Source of the DNA: Rhizobiaceae bacterium
GTDB taxonomy: Bacteria > Pseudomonadota > Alphaproteobacteria > Rhizobiales > Rhizobiaceae
Reading direction: 5' to 3'
Length of the DNA stretch: 64,000 bases
NCBI GenBank assembly: GCA_019635755.1
Contig: JAHBYW010000004.1
Span: 408,501-472,500, forward strand
Positions 31,684 through 40,598 of this stretch are shown here, piece after piece. Made by a program: the position numbers and the translations under genes. The first letter of the stretch is position 1. Every line of letters begins with the position of its first letter. The notes under the pieces are model-generated. The model worked only from the letters and a program-made list of their open reading frames with translations, was not told the DNA's origin and did not search any database.

Positions 31684-32925
31684 ATGCCCTTCAGAAGGCG
31701 AGAGACGGGAGGGACGACCATCAACCGCGCGCGCGTCTACGTCGTCGGCACGGCCGACACCAAGGGCGAGGAACTCGCGTTCCTGGCCGAAGCGGTGAAG
31801 GCAGCGGGCGCCGCTGCGATCCGTGTCGATGTCGGCACCCGCGCGGCCACCGTGGCGGTCGACATTCCGGCCAGCGCCGTCGCCAGCTTCCATCCCGAGG
31901 GCGCCGACGCCGTCCTTGCGGGCTCCGATCGCGGCGCCGCGGTCACGGCCATGGGCGAGGCCTTCGCGCGTTTCATCGCTGCGCAGACGGACGTGGCGGG
32001 GGTGGTCGGTATCGGCGGCGGCGGCGGAACCTCGATCGTCACGCGCGGCATGCGCGCCTTGCCGCTCGGCGTGCCGAAGCTGATGGTGTCGACGCTCGCC
32101 TCGGGAGACGTCGCCCCTTACGTCGACGTCTCCGACATCATGATGATGCCGTCCGTCACCGACATGGCCGGGCTGAACCGCCTCTCACGTGTCGTCCTGC
32201 ACAATGCAGCGCAGGCGATCGCCGGCATGGCGAGATCCCCTGCCCCGGCCGGGGCTGCCGGCGGGAAGCCGGCGCTGGGGCTCACGATGTTCGGCGTGAC
32301 CACGGCCTGCGTCACCGCGATCGTCGAGGCGCTGAAGGCCGACTACGACTGCATGGTCTTCCACGCGACGGGCACCGGCGGCCGCTCGATGGAGAAGCTG
32401 GCCGACAGCGGCCTGCTCGCCGGCATCCTCGACATCACCACGACTGAAGTCTGCGATCTCCTGCTGGGGGGCGTTCTGCCGGCCACCGAGGACCGTTTCG
32501 GCGCGGTGGCACGCACCCGCCTGCCCTATGTCGGCTCCGTCGGCGCACTGGACATGGTGAATTTCTGGGCACCCGAGACCATTCCGACGAGATATTCCGG
32601 GCGCAAGCTCTATCGGCACAACCCCAACGTGACGCTGATGCGAACCACGGCCGAAGAATGCCGCGCCATCGGCGAATGGATCGGCGCCCGGCTCAACGCC
32701 TGCGAAGGCGAGGTGCGTTTCCTCATCCCGACGAAGGGCGTCTCGGCGCTCGACACCGAAGGCGGCGCCTTCTTCGATCCGCAGGCCGATGCCGCACTCT
32801 TCGACGCGATCGAACGCACGGTGCAGCGGACCGCCAAACGCCGCGTGGAGCGATTGCCGCTCCACATCAACGACCCGGCCTTTTCGGCGGCCGCGGTCGC
32901 TGCGTTCCGGGAGATCGCGGCGTAG
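31684..32925 (+). CDS. Tm-1-like ATP-binding domain protein (UPF0261)
   Basis: A 413-residue protein of the UPF0261/Tm-1-like family. Landmarks are [95 protein letters not shown], and a C-terminal segment with [12 protein letters not shown]. The family is named after tomato Tm-1, an inhibitor of tobamovirus replication; the bacterial role is unknown. ATG 31684 has no visible ribosome site. A good GGGAGG (31709-31714) instead precedes an ATC codon at 31720, so the true start is uncertain. The PEP-hydrolase-like gene follows 37 nt later. Confidence 0.9.
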   Translation: MPFRRRETGGTTINRARVYVVGTADTKGEELAFLAEAVKAAGAAAIRVDVGTRAATVAVDIPASAVASFHPEGADAVLAGSDRGAAVTAMGEAFARFIAAQTDVAGVVGIGGGGGTSIVTRGMRALPLGVPKLMVSTLASGDVAPYVDVSDIMMMPSVTDMAGLNRLSRVVLHNAAQAIAGMARSPAPAGAAGGKPALGLTMFGVTTACVTAIVEALKADYDCMVFHATGTGGRSMEKLADSGLLAGILDITTTEVCDLLLGGVLPATEDRFGAVARTRLPYVGSVGALDMVNFWAPETIPTRYSGRKLYRHNPNVTLMRTTAEECRAIGEWIGARLNACEGEVRFLIPTKGVSALDTEGGAFFDPQADAALFDAIERTVQRTAKRRVERLPLHINDPAFSAAAVAAFREIAA

Positions 32926-32962
32926 CCGCGTGAGAAATCAAGCAGGAAAGCGAAACAGGTTC

Positions 32963-33823
32963 ATGCCCGCCATCCCCCGCAACGCCATCCTCCAGAAGTT
33001 CCGCAAGATGATCGCCGGCGGTATCCCGATCGTCGGCGGCGGCGCCGGCACCGGCCTGTCGGCCAAGTCCGAGGAGGCGGGCGGCATCGACCTCATCATC
33101 ATCTACAATTCCGGTCGCTACCGCATGGCCGGGCGCGGCTCGGCCGCCGGCCTGCTGGCCTACGGAAACGCAAACGAGATCGTCAAGGAGATGGCGGTAG
33201 AAGTGCTGCCGGTGGTGAAGAAGACGCCGGTGCTGGCCGGCGTCAATGGCACCGACCCGTTCGTGCTGATGCCGCGTTTCCTTGCCGAGCTGAAGGACAT
33301 GGGCTTCTCAGGCGTGCAGAACTTCCCCACGATCGGCCTGTTCGACGGCCAGATGCGCCAGAGTTTCGAGGAGACCGGGATGGGCTTCGGGCTCGAGGTC
33401 GACATGATCGGCGCGGCCCACGCGATCGATCTGCTGACAACGCCCTACGTGTTCAACCCCGACGAGGCGAAGGCAATGACCAGGGCCGGCGCCGACATCA
33501 TCGTCGCGCACATGGGCGTCACCACCGGCGGCTCGATCGGCGCCACCAGCGCCAAGTCGCTGGACGATTGCGTCGGCGAAATCGATGCCATCGCCGCTGC
33601 GGCGCGAAAAGTCCGCAAGGACGTGATCGTGCTCTGCCACGGCGGGCCGATCTCGATGCCCGGAGACGCCCGCTACATTCTGGACCGCAGCGACATACAC
33701 GGCTTCTACGGCGCCTCCTCGATGGAGCGCCTGCCCGCCGAGGCCGCGATCGCGCAACAGACGCGGGATTTCAAGAACCTGTCCACCGCCCGCAAGGCCA
33801 CCCGCAACACAGCGAAGGGATGA
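32963..33823 (+). CDS. Phosphoenolpyruvate hydrolase-like TIM-barrel protein
   Basis: A 286-residue protein of the PEP-hydrolase-like family. Key stretches are [83 protein letters not shown] and [12 protein letters not shown], which line a phosphate-binding TIM barrel. The same domain forms the C-terminal half of tomato Tm-1, so this gene and its neighbour are the split form of that protein. The bacterial substrate is not established. The cupin gene starts 4 nt after its stop. Confidence 0.9.
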   Translation: MPAIPRNAILQKFRKMIAGGIPIVGGGAGTGLSAKSEEAGGIDLIIIYNSGRYRMAGRGSAAGLLAYGNANEIVKEMAVEVLPVVKKTPVLAGVNGTDPFVLMPRFLAELKDMGFSGVQNFPTIGLFDGQMRQSFEETGMGFGLEVDMIGAAHAIDLLTTPYVFNPDEAKAMTRAGADIIVAHMGVTTGGSIGATSAKSLDDCVGEIDAIAAAARKVRKDVIVLCHGGPISMPGDARYILDRSDIHGFYGASSMERLPAEAAIAQQTRDFKNLSTARKATRNTAKG

Positions 33824-33827
33824 GACG

Positions 33828-34247
33828 ATGCGAAACCCCGACGAGATGTTCCGCTATCCCAGGGACGTGAACACGTTCCAGTTCGACTGGGGCAGGCTGG
33901 CGCTGACCGTGGCGCCGGAGGTCAACGGCGCAGGGCGCTTCTCGGGCGGCGTCGTGGATCTGGCGCAGGGCCAGGGGCACACGCGCCACAACCATCCCGG
34001 CGCCGAGGAGATCATCTTCGTGATCTCCGGCCAGGGCGAGCAGATGGTCGAGGACGATGCCGGCAATCCCGTGACCAGAAAGGTCGGGCCGGGCTGCACG
34101 ATCTATGTCCCGGAGAGCCGCTACCACTCGACGCTGAACACCGGCGACGGTCCGATGCAGCTCTTCGTCGTCTATTCGCCCGCTGGACCGGAAGTCGCCC
34201 TGCGCGACCTTCCGGATTTCCGGCTGATCCCTCCGTCTGGCGCCTGA
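33828..34247 (+). CDS. Cupin domain protein
   Basis: A 139-residue single-cupin protein. Metal-site motifs are GHTRHNHPGAEEIIFVISGQGE (two His and a Glu) and PESRYHSTLNTGDGPMQLFVVY (the later His). Such proteins act as isomerases, epimerases or dioxygenases, or bind small carbohydrates. Lying 4 nt after the PEP-hydrolase-like gene, it should be the third member of the Tm-1-like operon and may act on the same metabolite. Confidence 0.9.
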   Translation: MRNPDEMFRYPRDVNTFQFDWGRLALTVAPEVNGAGRFSGGVVDLAQGQGHTRHNHPGAEEIIFVISGQGEQMVEDDAGNPVTRKVGPGCTIYVPESRYHSTLNTGDGPMQLFVVYSPAGPEVALRDLPDFRLIPPSGA

Positions 34248-34349
34248 CTCGAAGGAAGATTTCTTCCCGGGGGATTAAATTAGCGAACGTGCATAAAATT
34301 TGCGCGGCCACCTATCGTCGCGCTTTGGAAAGGACTAGAAACCGGCGCT

Positions 34350-34814
34350 ATGACGCCGGAAACTGAGGCTCTGCCGGACGATTCCCTTCTGCCGCGGGAC
34401 ACCAGACGGTCCCTGCCCATGGCGCTGCTGCGGGCGCGCGAGGCGGTCATGACCGGCCTGCGGCCCATCCTTGCTGCACGCGACGTCAGCGAACAGCAAT
34501 GGCGCGTGCTCAGGGTTCTGGCCGAGTCCGGGCCGCTCGACGCGACCGAGGTTGCCGAGCGCGCCTGCCTGCTGGCGCCAAGCCTGACCCGGATCATGCG
34601 CTCGCTCGAAGAGCGCCGCTTCATCACTCGCGACCGTGACGCCGGTGACGGGCGGCGCGTGCGCCTTGCCATCTCCGCCGCCGGGCTCGCCATGATCAGC
34701 GACGTCGTGCCGGCCAGCCGGGCGATCTACACCGACATCGAGGCCCGGTTCGGCAAGGAGCGGATCGACCTGCTTCTCGACATGCTGGGCGACCTCGCGC
34801 TACTGAAGCCGTAG
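34350..34814 (+). CDS. MarR family regulator, HpaR-like
   Basis: A 154-residue MarR regulator. The N-terminus has RSLPMALLRAREAVMTGLRPIL, which resembles HpaR (homoprotocatechuate-operon repressor). The winged helix follows: VSEQQWRVLRVLAESGPLDATEVAERACLLAPSLTRIMRSLEERRFITRDRD. HpaR-type regulators respond to aromatic acids. The next gene, 25 nt downstream, encodes a fumarylacetoacetase-family hydrolase, consistent with a role in aromatic ring-cleavage metabolism. Confidence 0.88.
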   Translation: MTPETEALPDDSLLPRDTRRSLPMALLRAREAVMTGLRPILAARDVSEQQWRVLRVLAESGPLDATEVAERACLLAPSLTRIMRSLEERRFITRDRDAGDGRRVRLAISAAGLAMISDVVPASRAIYTDIEARFGKERIDLLLDMLGDLALLKP

Positions 34815-34839
34815 CTTCAGCCGTCACATCCTGGGACCC

Positions 34840-35532
34840 ATGCCAGACTTCGTTATCGACGCGCCTGCCGTGCCGTCCGTGGCCGTTGCAGGCGAAACCG
34901 GGCGTTTTCCCGTCCGCCGCGTCTTCTGCGTGGGCCGCAACTACGCCGCCCATGTGCGCGAGATGGGCAATGACGAACGCGAGCCGCCGTTCTTCTTCAG
35001 CAAACCGGCCGACGCGGTCGTCGACAGCGGCGTGACGATCCCCTACCCGCCCCTGACCCGCAACCTGCACCACGAGATCGAGCTCGTCGTCGCCATCGGC
35101 AGCGGCGGCGCGCGGATTTCCGCCCCCGACGCGCTGGGACACGTTTTCGGCTACGCTGTCGGCATCGATCTGACACGCCGCGACCTGCAGGACCAGGCCA
35201 AGGAGATGCGTCGTCCGTGGGACTGGTCCAAGGGCTTCGACAACTCGGCTGTCTGCGGGCCGCTGGTGCGCGCGAGCGCAGCCGGCCACCCTTCCGGCGG
35301 CCGCATCTGGCTGGCCGTCAATGGCACGCCGCGGCAGGATGCCGACCTCTCCGAGATGATCTGGGCGGTGCCGGACGTGATCGCGTTTTGCTCGCAGTCC
35401 GTGAGGCTGCTGCCCGGCGACCTGATCTACACCGGCACGCCCGCCGGCGTCGGCCCGCTCCAGGCCGGCGACCGCGTCACCGGCGGCATAGACGGCATCG
35501 GCACGCTGGAGACCGTGATCACCGCTGCCTGA
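34840..35532 (+). CDS. Fumarylacetoacetate hydrolase family protein
   Basis: A 230-residue FAH-fold hydrolase. Visible motifs are RRVFCVGRNYAAHVREMG, PFFFSKPADAVVDSG, the metal-binding HHEIELVVAIG (Glu-x-Glu pair), GYAVGIDLTRRDLQ, KGFDNSAVCGPLV and DLIYTGTPAGVGPL. Members split fumarylpyruvate or acylpyruvates or decarboxylate oxaloacetate; the length and RRDLQDQAKEMRRPWDWSKGFD resemble fumarylpyruvate hydrolases of the gentisate route. The HpaR-like gene upstream supports an aromatic-acid role, but no ring-cleaving dioxygenase is nearby. Confidence 0.9.
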   Translation: MPDFVIDAPAVPSVAVAGETGRFPVRRVFCVGRNYAAHVREMGNDEREPPFFFSKPADAVVDSGVTIPYPPLTRNLHHEIELVVAIGSGGARISAPDALGHVFGYAVGIDLTRRDLQDQAKEMRRPWDWSKGFDNSAVCGPLVRASAAGHPSGGRIWLAVNGTPRQDADLSEMIWAVPDVIAFCSQSVRLLPGDLIYTGTPAGVGPLQAGDRVTGGIDGIGTLETVITAA

Positions 35533-35534
35533 GC

Positions 35535-36368
35535 CTACTCGGCCAGGAACGCCTCGATCATCGCGGCCGATTCCTTCGGCTTGGTGACGAGGAAGAGATG
35601 CCCGTCGTCGACCAGTTCCAGCCGCGACTTCGGGATCATCGCGTGCAGCATGCGCGCGTTCACCACCGGCACAAGCGGATCGTCCGTCCCGGCCACGATA
35701 AGCGTCGGCTGCCTCAGCAGCCAAAGCCACGGCACGCTCGTCCAGCCCACCATCGCCAGCAGTTGAAGGGCGTAGCCGTATTGCGTCGCGCCCTTCATCG
35801 CGCCGGCGTGGCGACCAATGAGCGTCGGATCGGTGCGGAAGTCGCCGCCATAAATCGTGGCGGCGATGGAGCGCATGTAGCCGGGATCGGTGTAGCGCCG
35901 CGGGCTCGCCATCTTCGCCAGCACGTTCGGCGCGCCGGGGATCATGATCGCGCCGGGCGACGTGGCGCAAAGCACGAGCTTCCGGCACATGCCGGGGTAC
36001 TGGTAGGCGAACTGCTGCGCCAGCCCGCCACCCCAGGAGACGCCCGAAATGTCTACCCGCTCGTGCCCGAGCATCTCTGCCAGCCGCTTCGCCAGTCGCG
36101 CCAGCGTGGACGGACGGTAGGGGAACGCCGGCGCCGGCGAGCCGCCGACGCCCGGCACGTCGAAGATGATCCCGGTCGTATCGGAGAGCGCGGCCATGAA
36201 CGGTTCGGCAAGTTCCAGATTGGCGCCGATGCCGTTGAACATCATCAGCGGCGGGCGGTCCGAAGACCCTTCGCGGATACCGACGTTCAGCACCTGCCCG
36301 TCCACGTCAAAGGTCTGCACGCGCATGGGGGAGGAAGACGCGCGGGCTCGCTTGGTCTGGGAAGTCAT
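35535..36368 (-). CDS. phaZ: Poly(3-hydroxyalkanoate) depolymerase, medium-chain (Pseudomonas PhaZ) type
   Basis: A 277-residue intracellular PHA depolymerase of the alpha/beta hydrolase fold. The match is to the pseudomonad mcl-PHA enzyme: LMMFNGIGANLELAEPF, DVPGVGGSPAP, the nucleophile elbow GVSWGGGLAQQFAYQYP, MASPRRYTDPGYM, IYGGDFRTDP, GWTSVPWLW, and the Asp and His in VAGTDDPLVP and DDGHLFL. It would release hydroxyacids from stored granules. It lies 70 nt downstream of phaC on the same strand, the same pairing as phaC1-phaZ in Pseudomonas. Confidence 0.88.
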   Translation of the reverse strand: MTSQTKRARASSSPMRVQTFDVDGQVLNVGIREGSSDRPPLMMFNGIGANLELAEPFMAALSDTTGIIFDVPGVGGSPAPAFPYRPSTLARLAKRLAEMLGHERVDISGVSWGGGLAQQFAYQYPGMCRKLVLCATSPGAIMIPGAPNVLAKMASPRRYTDPGYMRSIAATIYGGDFRTDPTLIGRHAGAMKGATQYGYALQLLAMVGWTSVPWLWLLRQPTLIVAGTDDPLVPVVNARMLHAMIPKSRLELVDDGHLFLVTKPKESAAMIEAFLAE

Positions 36369-36438
36369 CGGATTCTCCGGGTGCGCCGCCTGGCGCGGGC
36401 TTCACCAGAAGGGAACTGGGAAGATATGGTTCCCGCCC

Positions 36439-38178
36439 TCACGGTTCGAACACATAGGTGCCGGGCGCAGCGCCGAGCGGCTTGTGCTTCTTGCTACCGG
36501 GCGCCTTGGGCGCGGGCACCTGGTCGCCCGATCGGGCCTTCAGGAACTCGGCCCAGTCCAGCCACCAGCTTCCTTCCTTCTTCTCCGCCTTGGCCGTCCA
36601 AGCGTCTGGATCGGCCTGTTTCGTCGTGCCTTTCACATACCACGCCTTCGGATTGCCCGGCGGATTGAGCAGGCTCTGCAGATGACCCGAATTGGAGAGG
36701 ATGAAGGTCGTGTCGTCGCCATAGAGGCGCGCGGTCTGGTAGACCGCCTTCCACGGCGTGATGTGGTCGGTTGTGCCGGCGATCACATAGGTTTCGTGCT
36801 TCACCGTCGTCATGTCGATCGGCACGCCGAGGATCGACATCTTCCCCCCATTGACGAAGGGATTGGTGAAGATCAGGTCGAGGAAGTCGGCATGCAGCCT
36901 GGCCGGCAGCCGCGTCGTGTCGGCGTTCCAGTAGAGCACGTCGAAGGCCGGCGGTTGGTTGCCGAGCAGGTAGTTGTTGACCCAGTAGTTCCAGATCAGG
37001 TCGTTGGGCCGCATCCAGGCGAACATCTTCGCCATCTCCTGGCCGTCCAGCACGCCCCTCGCCTTCGACACCTGCTTCGCGGCCATGATGGTTTCGGGCG
37101 TCACCAGCGCCGCGAAGTCGCTGTCGGAATCGGCCTCCGTGTCCAGCACGCAGACCGCCAGGATCACGGCATTGATCTTCTTCAGCTTCTGCGCCGCCAG
37201 CCACGCCACATAGGTCGACAGCGTGATGCCGCCCGAGCACGAACCCATGATGTTGACGGTGTCCGAGCCGGTGATCTCGCGCGCCGCGTCGCACGCCTCG
37301 TCGAGCGCCGCGATATAGTCCTCCAGCCCCCAGTCGGCATGCTCCGCGGTCGGGTTGCGCCATGACACGCAATAGGGCTGGATGCCGTTGGCGAGCAGGA
37401 AACGGATCATGCTCTTCTCGGGCGCGAGGTCGACCGAATAGTATTTGTTGATCTGCGGCGGCACGACGAGGATCGGCCGCTGGTAAACGGTCTCGGTTGT
37501 CGCGGTGTAGTGAACGAGCTCGACCAGTTCGTTGCGGAACACGACCGTGCCCGGCGTGTTGGCGATGTTCTGCCCGACCTTGAACTTCGAGGCGTCGACC
37601 GAGGATGGCAGCCCGCCGTTCCTCGTCATGTCGTCCAGGAAGTTCTTGAGACCGGAAACGGCGCTCTTCCCGCCGGTGTCGACAAAGGTCTTCACCGCCG
37701 TCGGGTTGAGCAGCGGGTTGTTCGACGGCGACATCGTGTCGACGAAGATCGAGGCGACCAGCCGCGCACGCGCCGCGTCCTTCTCCGGCAGCTCCGTCTG
37801 CTGCACGACGTCGGTGACCGCCTTGCCCCAGGCCATGTACGACTGCATCAGTGCCTTGTGCAGACCGCTGGACTTCCAGGCCGGGTCGGCGAAGCGGCGG
37901 TCCTTGGGGTCCGCCGCGATCTCCGACTGGCCAGTGACGATCTTGCCGAACTCGGTCGCGAACGACATCCACTGCTGCGCCAGCACCTGCGGCTGGCTCG
38001 CCATCGCCCGCATCAGATTGCCGGCAGCCGCCATCAGGTCTTCGGTGCGCACTCCGACCAGCGGGTTCAGCGCCAGCGTGTTCTGCGCCGCATCGTCGGC
38101 GATCTGCTCGGCGAGCGAGCGCTCCTGTCGCGGCCGGTCCTCGCGCTGCGTCCGGTCTTCGCGCGGTGCCTTGGCCAT
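36439..38178 (-). CDS. phaC: Class II-like polyhydroxyalkanoate synthase
   Basis: A 579-residue PHA synthase that polymerises (R)-3-hydroxyacyl-CoA. The nucleophile motif is GSCSGGIT (Cys near residue 313; class I enzymes usually have GFCVGG), Asp is in TTDHITPW (about 472) and His in LSNSGHLQS (about 496). Several stretches match pseudomonad class II enzymes: NTLALNPLVGV at the start, NPTAVKTFVDTGGKS, EMAKMFAWMRPNDLIWNYWV, NDTTRLP-like WNADTTRLPA and a terminal GTYVFEP. The N-terminal ~20 residues are rich in Arg, Asp and Glu. MaoC and acyl-CoA ligase genes lie just upstream and could supply the monomer. Confidence 0.92.
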   Translation of the reverse strand: MAKAPREDRTQREDRPRQERSLAEQIADDAAQNTLALNPLVGVRTEDLMAAAGNLMRAMASQPQVLAQQWMSFATEFGKIVTGQSEIAADPKDRRFADPAWKSSGLHKALMQSYMAWGKAVTDVVQQTELPEKDAARARLVASIFVDTMSPSNNPLLNPTAVKTFVDTGGKSAVSGLKNFLDDMTRNGGLPSSVDASKFKVGQNIANTPGTVVFRNELVELVHYTATTETVYQRPILVVPPQINKYYSVDLAPEKSMIRFLLANGIQPYCVSWRNPTAEHADWGLEDYIAALDEACDAAREITGSDTVNIMGSCSGGITLSTYVAWLAAQKLKKINAVILAVCVLDTEADSDSDFAALVTPETIMAAKQVSKARGVLDGQEMAKMFAWMRPNDLIWNYWVNNYLLGNQPPAFDVLYWNADTTRLPARLHADFLDLIFTNPFVNGGKMSILGVPIDMTTVKHETYVIAGTTDHITPWKAVYQTARLYGDDTTFILSNSGHLQSLLNPPGNPKAWYVKGTTKQADPDAWTAKAEKKEGSWWLDWAEFLKARSGDQVPAPKAPGSKKHKPLGAAPGTYVFEP

Positions 38179-38185
38179 GTCGTGC

Positions 38186-38674
38186 CTATCCTGCCGCCTG
38201 CTTCTTGCGGCGCTCGTAGAGCATCACCAGTGTCTCGGCGATCAGCGCAGGCTTCTCCTCGCCCTCGATCTCCATGACATTGTTGTTCTTGACCAGGAAC
38301 TGCCCGGGACCCTTGTCCTCGATCGACATGACCGAGGTGCGCACGCGCACCCGCGCACCGGACTTGACCGGCACCAGGAAGCGCACCTTGTCGAGGCCGT
38401 AGTTGAACGCAGCCTGGGTGCCCTCGGGAATGGCGCCGAGGTCGACGGCCAGCTTGGCCACCAGCGACAGCGTCAGATAGCCGTGCGCGATCGTCGTCCT
38501 CAGCGGACTCTCCCGCTTTGCGCGTTCCTGGTCGACATGGATCCATTGCTTGTCGCCGGTGCATTCGGCGAACTGGTCGATCAGCTCCTGGCTGACCGTC
38601 ATCCAGTCGGAGACGCCGATCTCCTTGCCGAGATAGCTCCGGAGCTCCGGATAGGTGATCACGACTGTCGGCAC
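38186..38674 (-). CDS. MaoC family (R)-specific enoyl-CoA hydratase
   Basis: A 162-residue hot-dog-fold protein. The hydratase motif is FAECTGDKQWIHVDQERA (catalytic Asp and His), followed by TIAHGYLTLSL and VRFLVPVKSGARVRVR. Members turn 2-enoyl-CoA into (R)-3-hydroxyacyl-CoA, the step done by PhaJ. Placed 7 nt before phaC, it is a good candidate for diverting beta-oxidation intermediates into PHA. NodN-like proteins share this fold, so PhaJ function is inferred from position rather than proven. Confidence 0.88.
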   Translation of the reverse strand: MPTVVITYPELRSYLGKEIGVSDWMTVSQELIDQFAECTGDKQWIHVDQERAKRESPLRTTIAHGYLTLSLVAKLAVDLGAIPEGTQAAFNYGLDKVRFLVPVKSGARVRVRTSVMSIEDKGPGQFLVKNNNVMEIEGEEKPALIAETLVMLYERRKKQAAG

Positions 38675-38743
38675 TGTCCCTCGCCTCCGCTATGGCCTGC
38701 CATCGTTCGTCAGCGAACGCCGCGCCCTTGTCAATCGGCTTTG

Positions 38744-40441
38744 TCAGCCCGCCTTCGCCATCGACTTCACCGCCTGGTCCCTGAGCTCGCGCCGCAGGAT
38801 CTTGCCGACATTGGTCTTCGGCAGGTCGTCGCGGAACTCGATGTATTTCGGCTTCTTGTAGCCGGTCAGGTTCTGCGCGCAGAAATCGGCGAGCAGTTCC
38901 TTGGTCAGCGCCGGGTCCTTCCTGACGATGAACATCATCACAGCCTCGCCCGAGTTCTTGTCAGGCACGCCGACGCAGGCGCACTCCATGACGCCCGGAT
39001 GCAGCGCTGCGACCCCTTCGATCTCGTTCGGGTAGACGTTGAAGCCGGACACAAGGATCATGTCCTTCTTCCGGTCGACGATCTTCACATAGCCTCTGTC
39101 GTCCATGATGCCGACGTCCCCGGACTTGAAGTAGCCATCGGGCGTCATGACCTTCTCGGTCTCGTCCGGGCGCTGCCAGTAGCCGGCCATGACCTGCGGG
39201 CCCTTGATGGCGATCTCTCCCGGCTGGCCTAGCGGCACGTCCTTGCCGTCGTCGTCGAGAAGCCGGATGTCGACATTGGGCATCGGCAGGCCGATCGTGC
39301 CGGTATAGGCGTCCGTATCGGTCGGGTTGCAGGTGATGCCGGACGACGTCTCCGACAGGCCGTAACCCTCGCAGATCGGGCAGCCGGTGACGGCCAGCCA
39401 CTTCTTCGCCACCGCCTCCTGCACCGCCATGCCGCCGCCATTGGCGATCCTCAGTTGCGAAAAGTCTAGCTTGGCGAATTCGGCGTTGTTGGCCAGCGCG
39501 TTGAACAGCGTGTTGACCGCCGGGAAGACGTGGAACTTGTACTTCGCGATCTCTTTCACCGTCGCCGGGATGTCACGCGGATTGGGGATCAGCACGTTGA
39601 CGCCGCCGGTGCGCATGGCGAGCAGCGCGCAGGTGATGAACGCGAACACATGGTAGAGCGGCAGCGCGCAGATGAAGGTGAGCTGTCCGCTCGTCGGCTT
39701 GCGCGTCAGTCCCGGCTGCATCCAGGCTTCCGACGCCAGCAGGTTGGCGATGATCGTCTTGTGCAGCAGCGTCGCGCCCTTAGACACGCCTGTCGTGCCG
39801 CCCGTGTACTGCAGCACTGCCACGTCGTCCGGCTTGATCTCCGGCGCGTTCAGCTTCTTGCCGGCGCCGGCCGACAGCGCCGCGTTGAACTTGACATGGC
39901 CGGGCAGCGACCACGCCGGCACTGCCTTGCGCACGCGGCGCAGGACGAGGTTGACGATCGCGCCCTTGGGGAAGCCCAGCAGGTCGCCGATCGACGCCAC
40001 GACGACATGCTTCACCGGGGTCTTTGCCACCACCTGCTGCAGTGTGGTCGCGAAATTCTCCAGGATGATGATCGCCTTCGAGCCGGAGTCCTTGAGCTGG
40101 TGCTCGAGCTCGCGCGGCGTATAGAGCGGGTTCACGTTGACGACGATGTAGCCGGCCCGCATCACCGCGGCCACGGCCACCGGATATTGCAGCACGTTCG
40201 GCATCATGATCGCGACGCGGTCGCCGCGTTCCAGGCCCAGGCTCTGCAGGTAGGCCGCCAGGTTCCGCGACAGCGTGTCGACGTCGCCATAGGTCATGAC
40301 CCTGTCCATGAAGACATAGGCCTTGTCGTCCCGATATTTGGCGAAGCTCTCCTCGAACAGGGCGACAACCGACGGATACCGGTCGTAGCCGACCTCGGCG
40401 GGCACGCCCTTCGGATAGTGCTTCAGCCAGGCACGGTCCAT
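38744..40441 (-). CDS. fadD: Long-chain fatty acid--CoA ligase
   Basis: A 565-residue AMP-forming acyl-CoA synthetase. Motifs are the P-loop LQYTGGTTGVSKGA, ICEGYGLSETSSG, GYFKSGDVGIMDD, DRKKDMILVSGFNVYPNEIE and the C-terminal catalytic Lys region TNVGKILRRELRD. The start ATG at 40441 has GGGGAG 7 nt upstream; a longer open frame upstream lacks support. It activates free fatty acids to acyl-CoA, feeding MaoC and phaC on the same strand and perhaps the divergent WS/DGAT acyltransferase. The symbol follows common usage for this length and motif set. Confidence 0.9.
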   Translation of the reverse strand: MDRAWLKHYPKGVPAEVGYDRYPSVVALFEESFAKYRDDKAYVFMDRVMTYGDVDTLSRNLAAYLQSLGLERGDRVAIMMPNVLQYPVAVAAVMRAGYIVVNVNPLYTPRELEHQLKDSGSKAIIILENFATTLQQVVAKTPVKHVVVASIGDLLGFPKGAIVNLVLRRVRKAVPAWSLPGHVKFNAALSAGAGKKLNAPEIKPDDVAVLQYTGGTTGVSKGATLLHKTIIANLLASEAWMQPGLTRKPTSGQLTFICALPLYHVFAFITCALLAMRTGGVNVLIPNPRDIPATVKEIAKYKFHVFPAVNTLFNALANNAEFAKLDFSQLRIANGGGMAVQEAVAKKWLAVTGCPICEGYGLSETSSGITCNPTDTDAYTGTIGLPMPNVDIRLLDDDGKDVPLGQPGEIAIKGPQVMAGYWQRPDETEKVMTPDGYFKSGDVGIMDDRGYVKIVDRKKDMILVSGFNVYPNEIEGVAALHPGVMECACVGVPDKNSGEAVMMFIVRKDPALTKELLADFCAQNLTGYKKPKYIEFRDDLPKTNVGKILRRELRDQAVKSMAKAG

Positions 40442-40598
40442 CGTTTCGCTCCCCTGTGTATGTATTTTTGCGACGATCCTAGTCCGCGCCCGGGCCGATG
40501 AAAAGCCGGCGGGACCTGCCCTATCGGCAGCGCCGCCTGGCTGCTTGCGCCGGAAGGGGTTTCGGCGAATGATCGTTCCCGCGTTCAGGGAGGATCGC

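Noticed and set aside
34254..34267. GGAAGATTTCTTCC palindrome between the cupin and HpaR-like genes
   Set aside because: Arms are perfect, but the sequence directly follows the cupin stop, is not GC-rich enough for a clear terminator, and no second copy supports an operator.
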